Shown in pieces: positions 18,312 to 30,400 of a stretch of DNA of 64,000 bases. Position numbers and translations under genes: made by a program. The stretch is from positions 1-64,000 of the forward strand of contig VKHL01000016.1 of assembly GCA_015146655.1 (NCBI GenBank), given 5' to 3'. The stretch is from Ochromonas danica. Lineage: Eukaryota > Sar > Chrysophyceae > Chromulinales > Chromulinaceae. Each line of letters opens with the position of its first letter. The stretch's first letter is position 1. The notes under the pieces are model-generated. The model was not told where the DNA came from and did not search any database. It saw only the letters and a list, made by a program, of their open reading frames with translations.

Positions 18312-19199
18312 CTAATACGATACCAAAACTGTCTGTCCAGGACGATGATGAGGTTGAACAGTTAATTGTACCATTGATCCATTGGGTGCAGCCACTACGA
18401 GCACCTGACCAGGTTGGACCCCTTGTGGTAGAGTAACATTCATGGTGCGAGGAAGATTTGTGACCACATTTTGTTGTAGTTGTTGCTGAGGCACTGGTGC
18501 AGCGTAAACTATATTGAATAGACCACGAGATAAATGTCATATTACTAACGAAAAAAGAAGAGGAAGTTTATCAACAAACCTACCTGTATTTTGATATGCA
18601 GGATTCGATACAGTAGTAGTCTTTTCGTTATAAGAGACAGGTTGTGATTCATTGATAGGCACAGCGGTAACCATCACAGGCTGGGAAGATGCCGCTGGTG
18701 GTGGAGGAGAAGCTTGCATCATAACAGGTGATACCATACCCGAAGTCCCAGGAACAGTATTATAAACGACATGTTGGTGAATAATCGTCGTTGAGTTGAG
18801 AGGTAGGAGAAGGTCTGTATTAATGGCAATACTATCTGCTATCACCGATACTACCCGTTCATTTCGAAATAAGACACCGTTAATTCTTCCAACCTCTCTA
18901 CAAAACATCAAAGCATTAACCAGAGTGAAGTGTAGGAAATGACAGACTGTAACTTACGTTTGAAGTTGAGTCTCTAACAAGGATCGATAGATACAAGGAT
19001 GACATAAGAAGACACAAGGGAACAAGAAAAAACAGCAGATTCCCCATTCCGCGGCACAAGAAGCAGACATGGCCGAGTTTATAGCATTGCTCACTCCTGA
19101 GCGAATGACATTCCAATGACTACTTGAGAGGTAATTGGCCAGCTGAGGTGGCACTGCCACTTGAGAGAGCTGTCCTTGTGTGATGATAACGACGGGCAT
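18312..19199 (-). CDS. Cys-rich membrane-hairpin / PGQ-domain protein A
   Basis: Three exons (18958-19199, 18584-18897, 18312-18508), 250 residues. Exon 1 ends in a strongly hydrophobic Cys cluster (WGICCFFLFPCVFLCHPC), suited to S-acylation or a re-entrant membrane segment. The middle is Pro/Val/Thr-rich (MMQASPPPPAASSQPVMV). The C terminus is a compact beta-type module, VTLPQGVQPGQVLVVAAPNG then HHRPGQTVLVSY, of a type I associate with many stramenopile proteins but without a known function. A paralogue lies 580 bp upstream with an identical exon 1 length (242 nt) and phase. This copy has an extra intron in the C-terminal half. Confidence 0.7.
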
Positions 19200-19778
19200 G
19201 AAAATTTACAAATCTTTTCGAATCTTTTCACAGGAAAACTGAATGAAGTCTCTTTCCTTTCCTTTGTCCAAAGACTGGGAAGAGATTTCCCACGCACCAC
19301 AACAACTTCTTCACCCCATGAGCCTTGAGTGGATTTGGATTGGCGGGTGTGCTGGACAATGCGGGAATTGTTGATCTGATACGAGTGAATCAACTGTTTG
19401 ATAACTATTCTGTGTTATTCTATTATCTCCCCCCTTATAGCTATCAAGTTCATGCACGAGATCTGCCGAGTGACCGGCAACGACCCTATGTACTGGGACT
19501 ACAACATAATATGCCTATATATCTGATGTCAAGATTCAATTCAAGGATAAATTAAATCTTAACTAGAAGGTGATAATGTCATACAGCTAGACTAGTTTGA
19601 AGCAATCCACCTTCAAAGTATGATACTATCTGTCATTGTTTTGTATAAACCACGCACTTGATTTCAACAGCTTCAGTCTCTACAGCCAACAGCCAGTAGA
19701 TGAAAAACTTTAATCCGTTTTAATAACTTCCAATGTTTCGAAGTCACTCAAAATAACGGCTATGTCAGGTTACCAGCA
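19200..19778. promoter_or_regulatory. Intergenic between paralogues A and B
   Basis: Holds the promoter of gene A (minus strand) and the 3' flank of gene B. GATTTGGATTGGCG at about 19332-19345 is also found upstream of gene B (20634-20647). On the gene strand it reads CGCCAATCC, a CCAAT-box-like core, 57-150 bp before each start. The open frame at 19325-19555 on the other strand is not supported. Confidence 0.45.
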
Positions 19779-20577
19779 TTAATAGGCAATAATAACCTGA
19801 TCTCCGGGTCGATGATGTGTCTCGACAGGAACATGTAAGGTCTGTCCATCCACCGCTACAGTTAATACTTGACCAGGACTAACTCCCTCAGGTATGACGA
19901 TCATGGCCTGTCTTGTAATAGGCTGAGCAGGTTTCTCTTCGTAGACTGAAGCTTTCGATCCAACAGGCACAGCAGTAGGAGGATCTGCATAGGTGGCATA
20001 GGCCATGGCTCCATTACCAGACGCTGCTGCACCATTGGGTTGATTGACAAAGGTTGCCGCAGCAAAAGCAGGTTGAGGTTGAGGTTGGCTGGTTGTTACC
20101 ACAACCACAGGGGGATTCATAGAGACATTGGGGTAAGGACTCATAGGAGTAGCAAGATCCGTGTTGAAAGTATAATAAAGTCCTCTTGTTCCCAGGACAG
20201 GAGCATCTCGGAATAACAGGTTATTTAATCGGCGAATCTCCCTATACAATAGCACAGCAGAACACACCCGACATGTTAGGAGGGAGAAGGAATGATTGGT
20301 GACAGTTCATTTCCTAGGAAAAGGGTCAGTCTTACCCATTACGACCACATGAAGCTAATCCAGCATAGACACAAGGATGGCATAGGAAAATAAAAGGAAA
20401 AGCCAAGAAGATACAAACACAAGCTTCACAAATACAAGCTGAGCCATGCAGTGTGGCTTCCACTCGACTAAGCGCATCATACATCACACTCCATTGATAA
20501 TCTGAGACATAGGCTCGAATCTCAGGAGGTGGAGACATGCTGTTAGAACTCATTAAACTAAAATTGACGACCGGCAT
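19779..20577 (-). CDS. Cys-rich membrane-hairpin / PGQ-domain protein B
   Basis: Two exons (20336-20577, 19779-20241), 234 residues. Same plan as A: a short N-terminal region, a hydrophobic Cys cluster (ACICEACVCIFLAFPFIFLC, then HPC), EIRRLNNLLFRD right after the conserved intron, a Pro/Gln/Ala-rich linker, and a C-terminal module with IPEGVSPGQVLTVAV and HHRPGDQVIIAY. It lacks A's second intron. Sequence identity to A is low outside the FLCHPC, R.N..LFR and PGQ/HRPG blocks, so the duplication is old. Probably membrane-associated on the cytosolic side; function unknown. Confidence 0.7.
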
Positions 20578-20797
20578 GGTGATAGAAAGGACTTGTTGAT
20601 TTCTTTCCTGTTGTCGATGTGATGATTTGGATTGGCGAATCTCCCAGCATCGACTTGGATGCTGACAAAGTACGACTTATAAACATGAAAAGATGAGATT
20701 GAAAATCGCTCAAGAGTTGAACAGTCAGAAAATGAGAGTTTAAAGTCCCAATAATCGACGTTTCAACCATCTGTTGTTGTTTGGGGGAAATGCGGAA

Positions 20798-22585
20798 ATG
20801 CGCAACAAGACAGCAGCAGCAAAGAAGATGAAGAACATGATGAAGATCTTGCGATTCTATCCTTCTTTACTAGTTCTAACTTTCAGAACTATTTTGTTTC
20901 GATCTCTAACTATTGGTATTGTTGATAGCAAGCCTTTATCATCTCCAACCTCTACCTCCACTACCACCACCTCTACCTCTTATTCTCCTGTACCATCAGA
21001 CTTGTCCTTAGATCAAGTCATTATCATCCATCGACATGGTGATCGAGCACAAATTTCTCGTTCTCTAGGTTCTAACTATCCTGAAAGTCTTCATGTGACA
21101 GAGAAATGGAAGTCTCTGCTGCCTACAGAGGCCACGTGTCATCTGATGAGAGCCGCTGCCGTCACTGCAGCTGATCTCACCGCCACGAACATCTCAGATA
21201 TCACCTTAGATGGTAGTTTATACTCTGGTATAGATCGCCATCATATCCCTTATGGTCAACTGACTAATAAAGGAGCACAGCAATTACTCACTCTGGGCAG
21301 ACGACTTCGTCAACGATATCTGCATGCCTTCCCTACTCTCTTCCAACGTACTGGACAAAGTACTGGTAATCATAATCCTAGTAATAGCCATAGTCTCAGT
21401 GGTCTCATGCCATCTGTAACACCTGCTCTCTATCTAAGATCTTCTCATTATTGTCGAACATTACAATCTATTCGTTGTCTTCTCATTGGATTATTTCAAC
21501 CTAATGCAGTAAAGATATTAAAAGATCGAAAAGGAGATGAGCATTCTCATACTACTACTTCTACCACTACTACTACATGGTCATTAACTAGAGAGCGATT
21601 AGTTGCTTTACCTTTTATTAATACAATTGCTGGACATTTAGAAGAGACTATCTATCCTCAATCTTCTACATCCTGTTTAGCTATTGCAGAGAGAAAGAAA
21701 GAATTAGTCAGTCGTCAACTTCTTCGTAAGAAAATTCGTGGATTTGATAGTATAGAGAAGAAAGTCATGACAATTCTAGGGTATAGTAATGCTGATGAGA
21801 TCAATTGGTTAATTGTCAAAGAAGTATTACAAACACATTTAGTTCATAATATTCATTATATCGAAGGATTAGATGAGAAAGATATGGTCAAGATTGATGA
21901 AGTTGCTACTTTTATTTGGAGTGTAATGTATCATGATCAAGAAATGAATCGATTATCCATTGGTCGATTTCTATGTGAATTATTACAAGATATGGAAAGT
22001 TATCAAGATCGTCGCTTTCTTATTTATTCAGGTCATGATTCAACATTAGTACCCATCTTATGTGGATTAGATGTATTTGATGGTAAAGTTACTCACTCAT
22101 TCATCCATATGGTCTACTTTGTCTCTTACTGACCTCACCTTGTTTGTTTGTGGTTTGATTGATCACCTGATTGAATCTGCTGCTTTGAATTGTATTTGTG
22201 TTCTTGTTGTTGTTATTATCTTGTTATAGATGTGTTTCCAGATTATGCCTCGTATATTGCCTTGGAAGTGGCTAGTGGACGTTCTAATGGGGTGAAGTAT
22301 ATTCGATTAATCTACAATGATAAGATTCTTGCTCTGCCTGCTGCGTTGGATAGAAAGAGAGCACAGCTTAAACTCTCACCTCGTTCTATTGATCGCAAGG
22401 CTGGGAATGAATTGGAGAAGTCAGGATGGGCACGATTAGAAGACTTCACGTCTGTCTTATCCTCTATGGCATTAACCAAGGAGCAATATAAACGAGATTG
22501 TGAATTGGCTATTCGACGAGATGAAGAGCAAAAAGTGCGACTGAAGCTGAAAGAAGAACTCGCAGCAGGACTGCCTGTTAACTAG
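20798..22585 (+). CDS. Histidine acid phosphatase (branch 2 type)
   Basis: Two exons (20798-22082, 22230-22585), 546 residues. A hydrophobic stretch (about 18-42) acts as signal peptide or anchor, followed by a Ser/Thr linker. The catalytic RHGDR (about 79-83) supplies the nucleophilic His, and SGHDST near 425 supplies the HD proton donor. The splice joins CGLDVFD to DVFPDYASYIALEV, the usual continuation after HD. The family hydrolyses phosphomonoesters (acid phosphatases, lysophosphatidate phosphatase ACP6, inositol-phosphate phosphatases). Which substrate applies cannot be read here. Start at the first ATG; the longer frame begins with TTG. Converges with APC8 (125-bp gap). Confidence 0.8.
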
Positions 22586-22709
22586 TCTAACCTTATTAAT
22601 ACTGTAGCAGAGCAAGCAGGTAAAGACCTTAAAGTACAATATGATGTCGATGGCAAGTGGTGTAGTACAAGTAGCAACTCAGAATTAAATGATCCACTAA
22701 TTGGTTTGG

Positions 22710-25467
22710 TTAGAGAAGACGCCTCCGTGGGAAGCCTCCTCTTCTTGTTCCTTCTGCCCCTTCATTGTTCGTTGACTGAGAAGGTTGAATACCTGAGATC
22801 TCTTGCTCAGATAAATTGTGCTGATGCCAATCAGCCAACCCAGATAGATCGGACTCCATCACAGACTCTCTTCCTCTCTCAACCGCTGAAATAGCAGTCA
22901 GATCTAGCTCAGCATCAATATCCACCACTTCAGGAGTATGATGTTGCAAGCGTTCAAAAGGATCAAAAGGTGTGCTACGAATACCACTTGCTAAAGACAT
23001 GGCAGAACCTGTTGACTGTCTTCGCACTGTACTACTACCTGCACCCAGAATGGAAGTGGAGGAAGCAGGGGCAACAGCAAGTATCACGGAAGTGGAAGGA
23101 CTGCTTGAAGGAGATGGTGAGAGCATAAACCTATCCACAGATGGTTGTTGTCGTTGTTGCTTGCTATCATCATCCACCGTAGAAGCAAAAGATACACCAA
23201 AGGATGTATTAGTTGGTAAAGGAGAAGGGGAAGGCTGTGCCAACGAATGACTTGCTACAACTTCGGAGCGTAACCCTTTCATCACCAGACGAGCTTCATC
23301 TCCTTCAGGTCCATGGAAACCTAACAGTCTAAAACAAGCACATTCATACAATAAGCGCTGACTGGCGGCATACAATACAAGCAATGATCTATCTTACCTA
23401 GAGCAGAAGAATTCTGTTAATATAGTATCATTCTTGGCTTGGAAATAAAGAACAAGATAAAGTAATGCCTCAGCTTGTTCACTATCTAAGGATAATCCAT
23501 TATCAAGTTGCTGCCCTACTGCACTAATCAATTCAAATCCATTGGAGGAATGCAATGAAGAAACCAACTCAGTTAACGAGATAGGCAGCCGATCTCCACC
23601 TTCCACAGGTGAAGGTAATTGTAGAATAGGATCCAAGAAGAGATTACATGTTAAGTAGCGATAATAGAGATCAGCAGCACGATCTTCTTCTCCTTCATCA
23701 CGATATAACCGTGCTAAATCACGTGTGGCAATTCCTTCACGATCACCTGAACGAACTGCACGTTCTAACACTTCAATAGCATTTAATTTCATTCCTAACT
23801 TTAATAAGCAATTCCCAACAGCTGACCACATTCGTGCATCAAAAGGACGTAAAGCTGCTGCTTGATTAAAGTAATAGATTGCATATTGATATAAATGCAA
23901 GATTTCATAGGTTTGTCCTAATCCATACCATGGACGATAATCATGTCGATAGATCGATATAGCTTGTCGATAACATTGGATAGCTTGGGTAATATTATGA
24001 AGCTCAATATATTCATGTCCCATAAGAGTCCATGCTGAAAGATAGTCTGGATGTAATGAGAGAGCACGAGTAAAATAGAGAACAGCCTTCTCATGCTGAC
24101 CTTTCAGACTGTAATAGTTACCCACAACACAACAAACTTCAGGAGAGTATTTCTCAATCTATCACACAGTCATCATTACAATCAACAATCATTCACATCA
24201 TACAGTAATAACCAATAGAAATATGTCTTACCTTGACTACTTCATGTGCTAATAACGAAAGCTCTGCAGTTCGTTCTTTCACATAGAGGATATTCGAATA
24301 GGTATCAATATGTTCAAGACGACATGGATCATGACTACGAACATAATCAAAACATTCTTGTGCACGATCATATAGTCGTTGTGAATAATATCCTACACCA
24401 ATTTGTGTATAAAGATACAAAGAAGTTGGAAATGCACTATGTAAACCTTTTAATACTTGTAATGCTAAATCACCACGATGTTTTTCTAAGAAAACATGAG
24501 TAATAAAGAAAGCATGCATAACTTTCAATCCTTCTCCATCTTCTCCTTCTAAACCTTCACCTTCTTCTCTAGCTAAAGCATGTAACTCAGCAAAGGAAGG
24601 GATAGGACGATGATTATCAAGACAATAACTTGCCAAATCCATCCAAGCTGACCAATTATATGGATTCAATGCTACACTTAGTTTATAGATTTCCCAAGGA
24701 TCTAATTCATCTTCTAATGGTCGACCATATTGTTGATAATATTTCGTTGTTACCACAGCTAAGAGATAGAGTAAGAAGCTATCTCTTCCTTTCTTCTTAC
24801 CACTTGCTTTCTTCACATGAGAAGCAGCAGCAGTAGTAGCAGTGGTAGCATGGTCATGATCATAGTAGTAATAAGGTGTTAATAAATCGACTAGACTGGG
24901 TAAAGAAGAATTACGAATAGTTGGAGGAATGATTAAATTTGATTTGAATTTCTTAGTTCCACTATCCTCTGGTTGACTATTAGACGTCATATTAGTAGCA
25001 TTAGTAGCAGTTGTTGTTGTCTTAGGAGAAGTACTTTCCTTTTGACTACGAGCACTTTGTTTCTCTCCTGCTAGATATTGACTATAAGCATAAAGAAAGA
25101 TAGCTAAAGAAGATTTTGCTTTAAATTCATTCTTTTCATGATTAATAAAGAGATATCCACATCGTTGATATTCACCTAATTGTAATAATGTAGTTCCTAA
25201 GAGGATCAGATGAATTTCCTGTGCTGGAACTAAATCTGTCATATCATAGAGGGACACAAGGGACGAGGTTTCATTTTCACTTTGTGTGTCCTCTACTAAG
25301 GTAGTGGAAGAAGAAGTTGTCTCATTATTACTACTACTACTACTACCACAACAACCTGATAATTGTTCTGCTGCCCAATTAGCTGCAAGAAATAAACCAC
25401 GAATAGAACATTGTTGAACTGCTCGTTTCAAATGAGGAGCAATTGTGGTGGAGATAGTTGACGTCAT
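22710..25467 (-). CDS. CDC23: Anaphase-promoting complex subunit APC8/CDC23
   Basis: Three exons (24232-25467, 23398-24158, 22710-23328), 871 residues. The N terminus ([20 protein letters not shown]) is the APC8-type start. It is followed by an array of TPRs from about residue 260 to 640, most clearly [54 protein letters not shown] and [23 protein letters not shown]8 is a scaffold TPR subunit of the APC/C ubiquitin ligase that drives mitotic exit. Ser/Thr-rich inserts (for example residues about 160-200) and a ~200-residue low-complexity C-terminal tail lengthen it beyond the usual ~600. CDC16 and CDC27 have the same repeats, but the N-terminal block favours APC8. Confidence 0.8.
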
Positions 25468-25787
25468 CTTCTTACTTTATCTTGTCTAGATTGCTTGATA
25501 TAATTGTGCCTGATTGGAAGATAGTGACAGTAGTGGAAGGGGCGGTGCCAGGTAGTACCCTGGGTACTATTTGATAATATTTGAATGTCCTGATGGTGGG
25601 ATGGCAAAAGAGAGGCAAAACCCAACGGTAAAATACGGTAAAACGATTTCCCCCTTGGATTTGACGCGCTTTTATGCGATATATGCGCATTTTGATGTTT
25701 AACTTCATTGCGGTAGCAGTTGTTTTGTAATAAAGGAAACCATAATAAGAACTTTCCTTTCATATCTCGTCTTATGTTATAGTATGA
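25468..25787. other. Intergenic between APC8 start and DUF1995 gene end
   Basis: Contains the APC8 promoter. GGTAGTACCCTGGGTACTATT (about 25552-25571) is an imperfect inverted repeat. No gene recognised; open frames on the minus strand are uninformative. Confidence 0.35.
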
Positions 25788-27097
25788 TTACAATCGAGAT
25801 AATCCTTTGAAGAAGCCCATAACTTCCCGCAATACTCCATTACTATCCTGTTGTTTACCAGAATTAGGATTGCGCAAATTCTCATCAGCCTACACCACAA
25901 TCACAATCACAATCACAATCACAATCACAATCATTGTGCCATCTATTCAATCAGCTAATTTTAATCACAAACTCACCATAAAGCTATTACTGATCTGCTC
26001 CATATATGGATCACTATCAAAGTTCTGTAATAGTCGATAACCTCCATCGACTTGATCATCTTCAATATAGAGACTAAATGCTTGTGGCCACTCACGCACT
26101 ATGGCCCCTTCACTCAAAGTCTTGAGCTTGTAGGCTGTGACAAAGGGTTCCACTAAGGCTCTACGGATATTCTTGGCACCTAAACAACACTCTCATGAAT
26201 GATTGTCAAAAATAGAGAAGAGGGACAGAATAACTCACGTAATCCAAAACCTTGATCTGCATTAACCAAGGAAGGATTGATCATAATCACCTTCACATCT
26301 TGTTCACGACAATTGCCAACTAATCGCTCAACTGCTTCCACTTCTGAGTATTGTGGACAAAGGAGAATTACATAGCGTGTAGAGGAAGTGATAGAGTCTC
26401 GTTGCATAGCTGCAAGGGTGACACAGGAAGGAAGCACTGTATAAGTTGTTGTAAGCTTCCAATCTCGACGTGCTAATGCAGAAGAACCCATATCAGGGAA
26501 AAAGAGAGTGATTGAAGGAGGATCTGAGGGTAATACTGGCTGAGCTTGGGTACTCATATCATCACCATCATTATTATCTTTTGCCTCTCCTTCTTCTTCT
26601 GCACCCTTGTTGTTGTTGTTGTTTGAATTGTCAATGAGGTCATCCTCAGATGGTTCGGGTATCTGCACAAATCTATCAGAGATCAATCCTAATCGATAGG
26701 ATAGAACTTTAACATACTCTTTAGCCATGGGGAGTGCATTTTGTAGAGAAGAATAGGTATTGTCATCTACTACAGTGTCGAAATCAATGCGAACCAAGTC
26801 AATCCCTCGATCAAAGCATGCCTTGGTGAGGTTAGCAGCTCGTTCTATAGCATCAAAGAAGTCTAGTGGTAACTCTGTGGTAGTAGCAGTCGTGGTAGTA
26901 GTAGGAGAGGTGGGAGACATGGACATCTGCAAAGACAGATAAGATGATGATGTTGAGGATAATCGATGATGACCATTCATAGAGAAGGTAGTTGGTAGTA
27001 GTTTAGAAATAGTCTTAGGAAATAGATGAAAGCTAGAGTGAACATCTAATATGATAAGAAAGATAGCAAAAATCAAAGAATAATTACTTCTCATCAT
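25788..27097 (-). CDS. DUF1995 protein, probably plastid-targeted
   Basis: Three exons (26239-27097, 25977-26179, 25788-25889), 387 residues from the tandem ATGs at 27097. The first ~20 residues (MMRSNYSLIFAIFLIILDVH) are a signal peptide, followed by SSFHLFPKT and a Ser-rich basic stretch. This fits the bipartite signal/transit leader with Phe near the cleavage site used by red-derived complex plastids. The mature part starts near PLDFFDAIERAANLTKAC and has the SITLFFPDMGSSALARRDW, YVILLCPQYSEVEAVERLV and IMINPSLVNADQGFGLR blocks typical of DUF1995, a family found in plants and algae that includes the photosystem II accumulation factor LPA3. An Asn/Glu/Asp-rich insert lies at about 160-195. 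Exact function uncertain. Confidence 0.75.
25897..25935. repeat. (CACAAT)n hexanucleotide repeat, intronic
   Basis: About six CACAAT units in the last intron of the DUF1995 gene, next to the acceptor at 25890-25892. On the gene strand it forms an ATTGTG repeat in place of a classic polypyrimidine tract. Confidence 0.7.
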
Positions 27098-27489
27098 AGT
27101 CAATTATCAATCAGAATCGAAAACAAAGGAAAATCTTCTGCCTTGCCAAAGTCAACCAATTTTAAACACAACATGTGAAAAACAAAGAGGTTTACAACAT
27201 TGAAATATAGATTTTGATAAGTGAGCCATGCGATTTCTGAATTCTGGCATATTTTCTGGGCAAATCAGAAATGTAGTAGTGTTAGCAATTATCAACTAGA
27301 CCAGCAATCTAATCTACCTATTACAACTATTATAATCATGCTATTACATCCATCATATTAAACACATTCATCCAAAAACTATTATTATCTTTCAATATAG
27401 AGACAGTATATACAAACTACAAGAATGAAAATGCTAACAACATTAACCACCACCATCATCATCATGATAATCGAATGTGTTCTTCACTG
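27098..27489. other. Intergenic between DUF1995 and CLC genes
   Basis: A/T-rich. It holds the DUF1995 promoter on the minus strand and the CLC 3' flank. A CAT/CCA-rich stretch (CACCACCATCATCATCATGA) lies near 27448-27467. No gene seen. Confidence 0.35.
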
Positions 27490-30400
27490 TTAACATTCAT
27501 TACCTGCAACATGTTCAGGACTGACAGAGACAGTTGGTCTGGTTGGTAATTGTAATTCAATCGGTTCTTGACCTTCTTCCTCTTCCTCTTCCTCGTCGTG
27601 ATCGAAGACACTCTCACTCTCTGTCTCTGTGCCAGCATTACTCGCACTGGAACAATCTACACCATCACTGATATAAGAGGAAGGGGCAGAAGTAGGTCGA
27701 ATAGGAGAGAGATCACTGATAGTCAAGGAGATAGTGTGGCCTAATACAGACTGTCGACGGGTTTTACGTTGAGAATTCAAAGGTGTTGTTAACTGTACAA
27801 GACCTCGCCCACTGCCACCACCACCCCCACCACCAGCACGAGGAGATCTTTCACCTTTCTTTGCACGAGGAGGTCTCTTGGACATTCCCAGAGAAGGGAA
27901 GGATTTAGAAGAAGAGGAAGAGGTTGGTACACTGTCGTCATTGTTGGTAATGCGATCTTTCTCCTTCTTCCGCCCTCTAGACCCACTACTACTACTACCA
28001 CCACCACTACCGCCAGTAGCAGTACCTCGCCCATGGTTACTACTATCATCATCAAGAACTTCATCATCCTGTACCTCTACGATCTCCTCTGCATCCACGA
28101 CAAGACATTCTTCCTCTTCCTCTCGATTACTATTGTGACCATGTTGTTGTTGAGCAATAGCAAGGCGTTGAGAGAGAATAGAATTGTTAATAGCCAAGAA
28201 GTCTGACCGAGTGACTATTCCCACTAGACGATGACTTTTATCCACCACAAGCAACTGTCTCAATCCAAGAGTACGGAACATACGATATGATCTTGGTAGA
28301 GAGGTAGTATCAGTAACAAGGTAAGGAGCACTGTCTAGGTAAGGTCTAAGGTCTAACCAATAGCCTCGCTCTGTCTGGGATAGAAGAGGTATGTCATCAA
28401 TGTCAGGATAGTTAGGGTAGATACATTCTAAGGTGCCCCAGTTGACTAATGGAGAGAGGCGAGATCCTTGAACTGATGTTGGAGTTGGTGGACGGCTACT
28501 ACCATTCTCCCCTGTACCTCCTCCTCCACCACCACCAATACTGCTACAATCATCATGAGGTTCACCTTCACCTTCTTCACCAACAACTTGTATTTCAATG
28601 GGGATAGGAAGAGGAGAAAAAGCACGATGTTTCAATAGCGTACAAAGAACTTTCCGAGCAATACTACCTTGAAGAATACCAGGTTCATTGTCATCAACTA
28701 AACGAAAACAACAATCAATCCATGACATAAGGTTAGGTCAATAACAAAGCATGCGGGGGAAGTGGACAAAAGAGGACAAGAGGACACTCACCAATAGGAA
28801 AGCAATGATGACCGCCTCTTGCTAAAGTGTCTAAAGCTTGTCCTACAGTTACAATTGATGGTAATGTCATAACTTCAATTGTCATGATATCAGCTACTGT
28901 AAGGTCGTGAAATTCAACTTGTTGACCATAGTTTTCATCTTCATCAAGGAAGGCTAAAGATCGACTATGAATATGCATATCATAGATTCCTTCTGTAAAG
29001 ATATTACCAACTAATCGAGCAGTTAAGACAATTAACATCAAAGGTAACACATATTGCATATCTCCTGTCGCTTCTAAGATCATCACCGTTAAAGAGATTG
29101 TCATACGTGTAATTCCTGAAGAAATAGCAGCAGCTCCCATAAGAGCATAAGTACCACTATCAGCAAAGGTACCACGTGTATTATCTAACTTATGTAATAG
29201 ATGACCAAAAAGTCGACCAAAAGCAGCACCTGATAGTAAAGAAGGAACAAATAATCCAGCTGGTGTGGCTGTATTGACAATTAAACATGCCATTATTAAA
29301 TAAAATAGAAAATATAAAAATAAGGCATCACTTGAAAATGTTGAATCATTATGATCACCAACTTCACGGAAATGAAATAATTGTCTTATTGCTGTATCAC
29401 TATCTGTAAGATATAATGAAGCTAATTCATTATAATGTGTCTCAGCATTACAATATAATGGATGTAAATCAGCAACTAGACTTTTCTCTTCATCTGTCCA
29501 TCCTTCCATATTCACAGGTAAAGGTGTACATTTTGACCATAATAAAGGTAATACCATAGAGAGAATGGACATAAGACAGACTAAGGATAAGATCTCCAAA
29601 CATCTTCTACCTGTTGATTGAACATATTGTTTACGAAAGAGGAACAGACGATTAACGGTAAGATTAAAGAATGCACCAATTAATCCACCTAAATATCCCA
29701 TACCAACAAAAAGGGAAAGTTCCCAGACTGAATAATTAGCTTGTTCACCTTGTAATGAGAAAAATTCACCAAAGGAAAACATAGCAGTAATGTCTGAATG
29801 ACCAAAGAGAGACTTGGCTGTATTAAATAGAAACAAAAAGAAGACTGTTGTCATCGCACAAAAGAAACATCTCCAAGTTAGTCTAGTAGACCAGAAAGAA
29901 GCTCCTTCTTCCAGTGAGAAGAGAACACCACCAATAGGAGCACCAAATGCAGCTGCTACACCAGAAGCACTACCACAAGCAACAAAATCTCGTTTCTCAC
30001 GATCATTACGAAGGTCTTGAAAGTTACTAAATGTGGTTTCTACTCCTAAAGTTGCTGATTTCCCCTATATGCATAAATATATATATTCAACAACAACATA
30101 CATGGTAAGTAGGTGTAGATGACTAGTTAAACAAGGTTAATTAGGAGAAGAGGAGTGGTGCTACTACTAGACTAACCTGTGATATACCCGCTGCAACAAT
30201 TGCTCCAATATGAACCATAGGACCTTCCTTACCTAAGGGTAAGCCAGCAGAACATGCAAAGATGATACCAATAGCTTTACAAATCAATGTCTTCATCTCC
30301 AATAATCGTGGTATAGATAAGCCATTAAGATAGCATTTGACTTCTGGTATACCTGAGCCTGCTGCCATAGGTTCATAATAGACCATATACCAGGCAATAC

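Noticed and set aside
19325-19555. Plus-strand frame between the paralogues
   Set aside because: No features; it overlaps the promoter of gene A, which has its own motif.
27789-28138. Hydrophobic Val/Leu-rich frames opposite or overlapping the CLC tail
   Set aside because: They are frame shadows of Gly/Ser/Asp-rich coding repeats.
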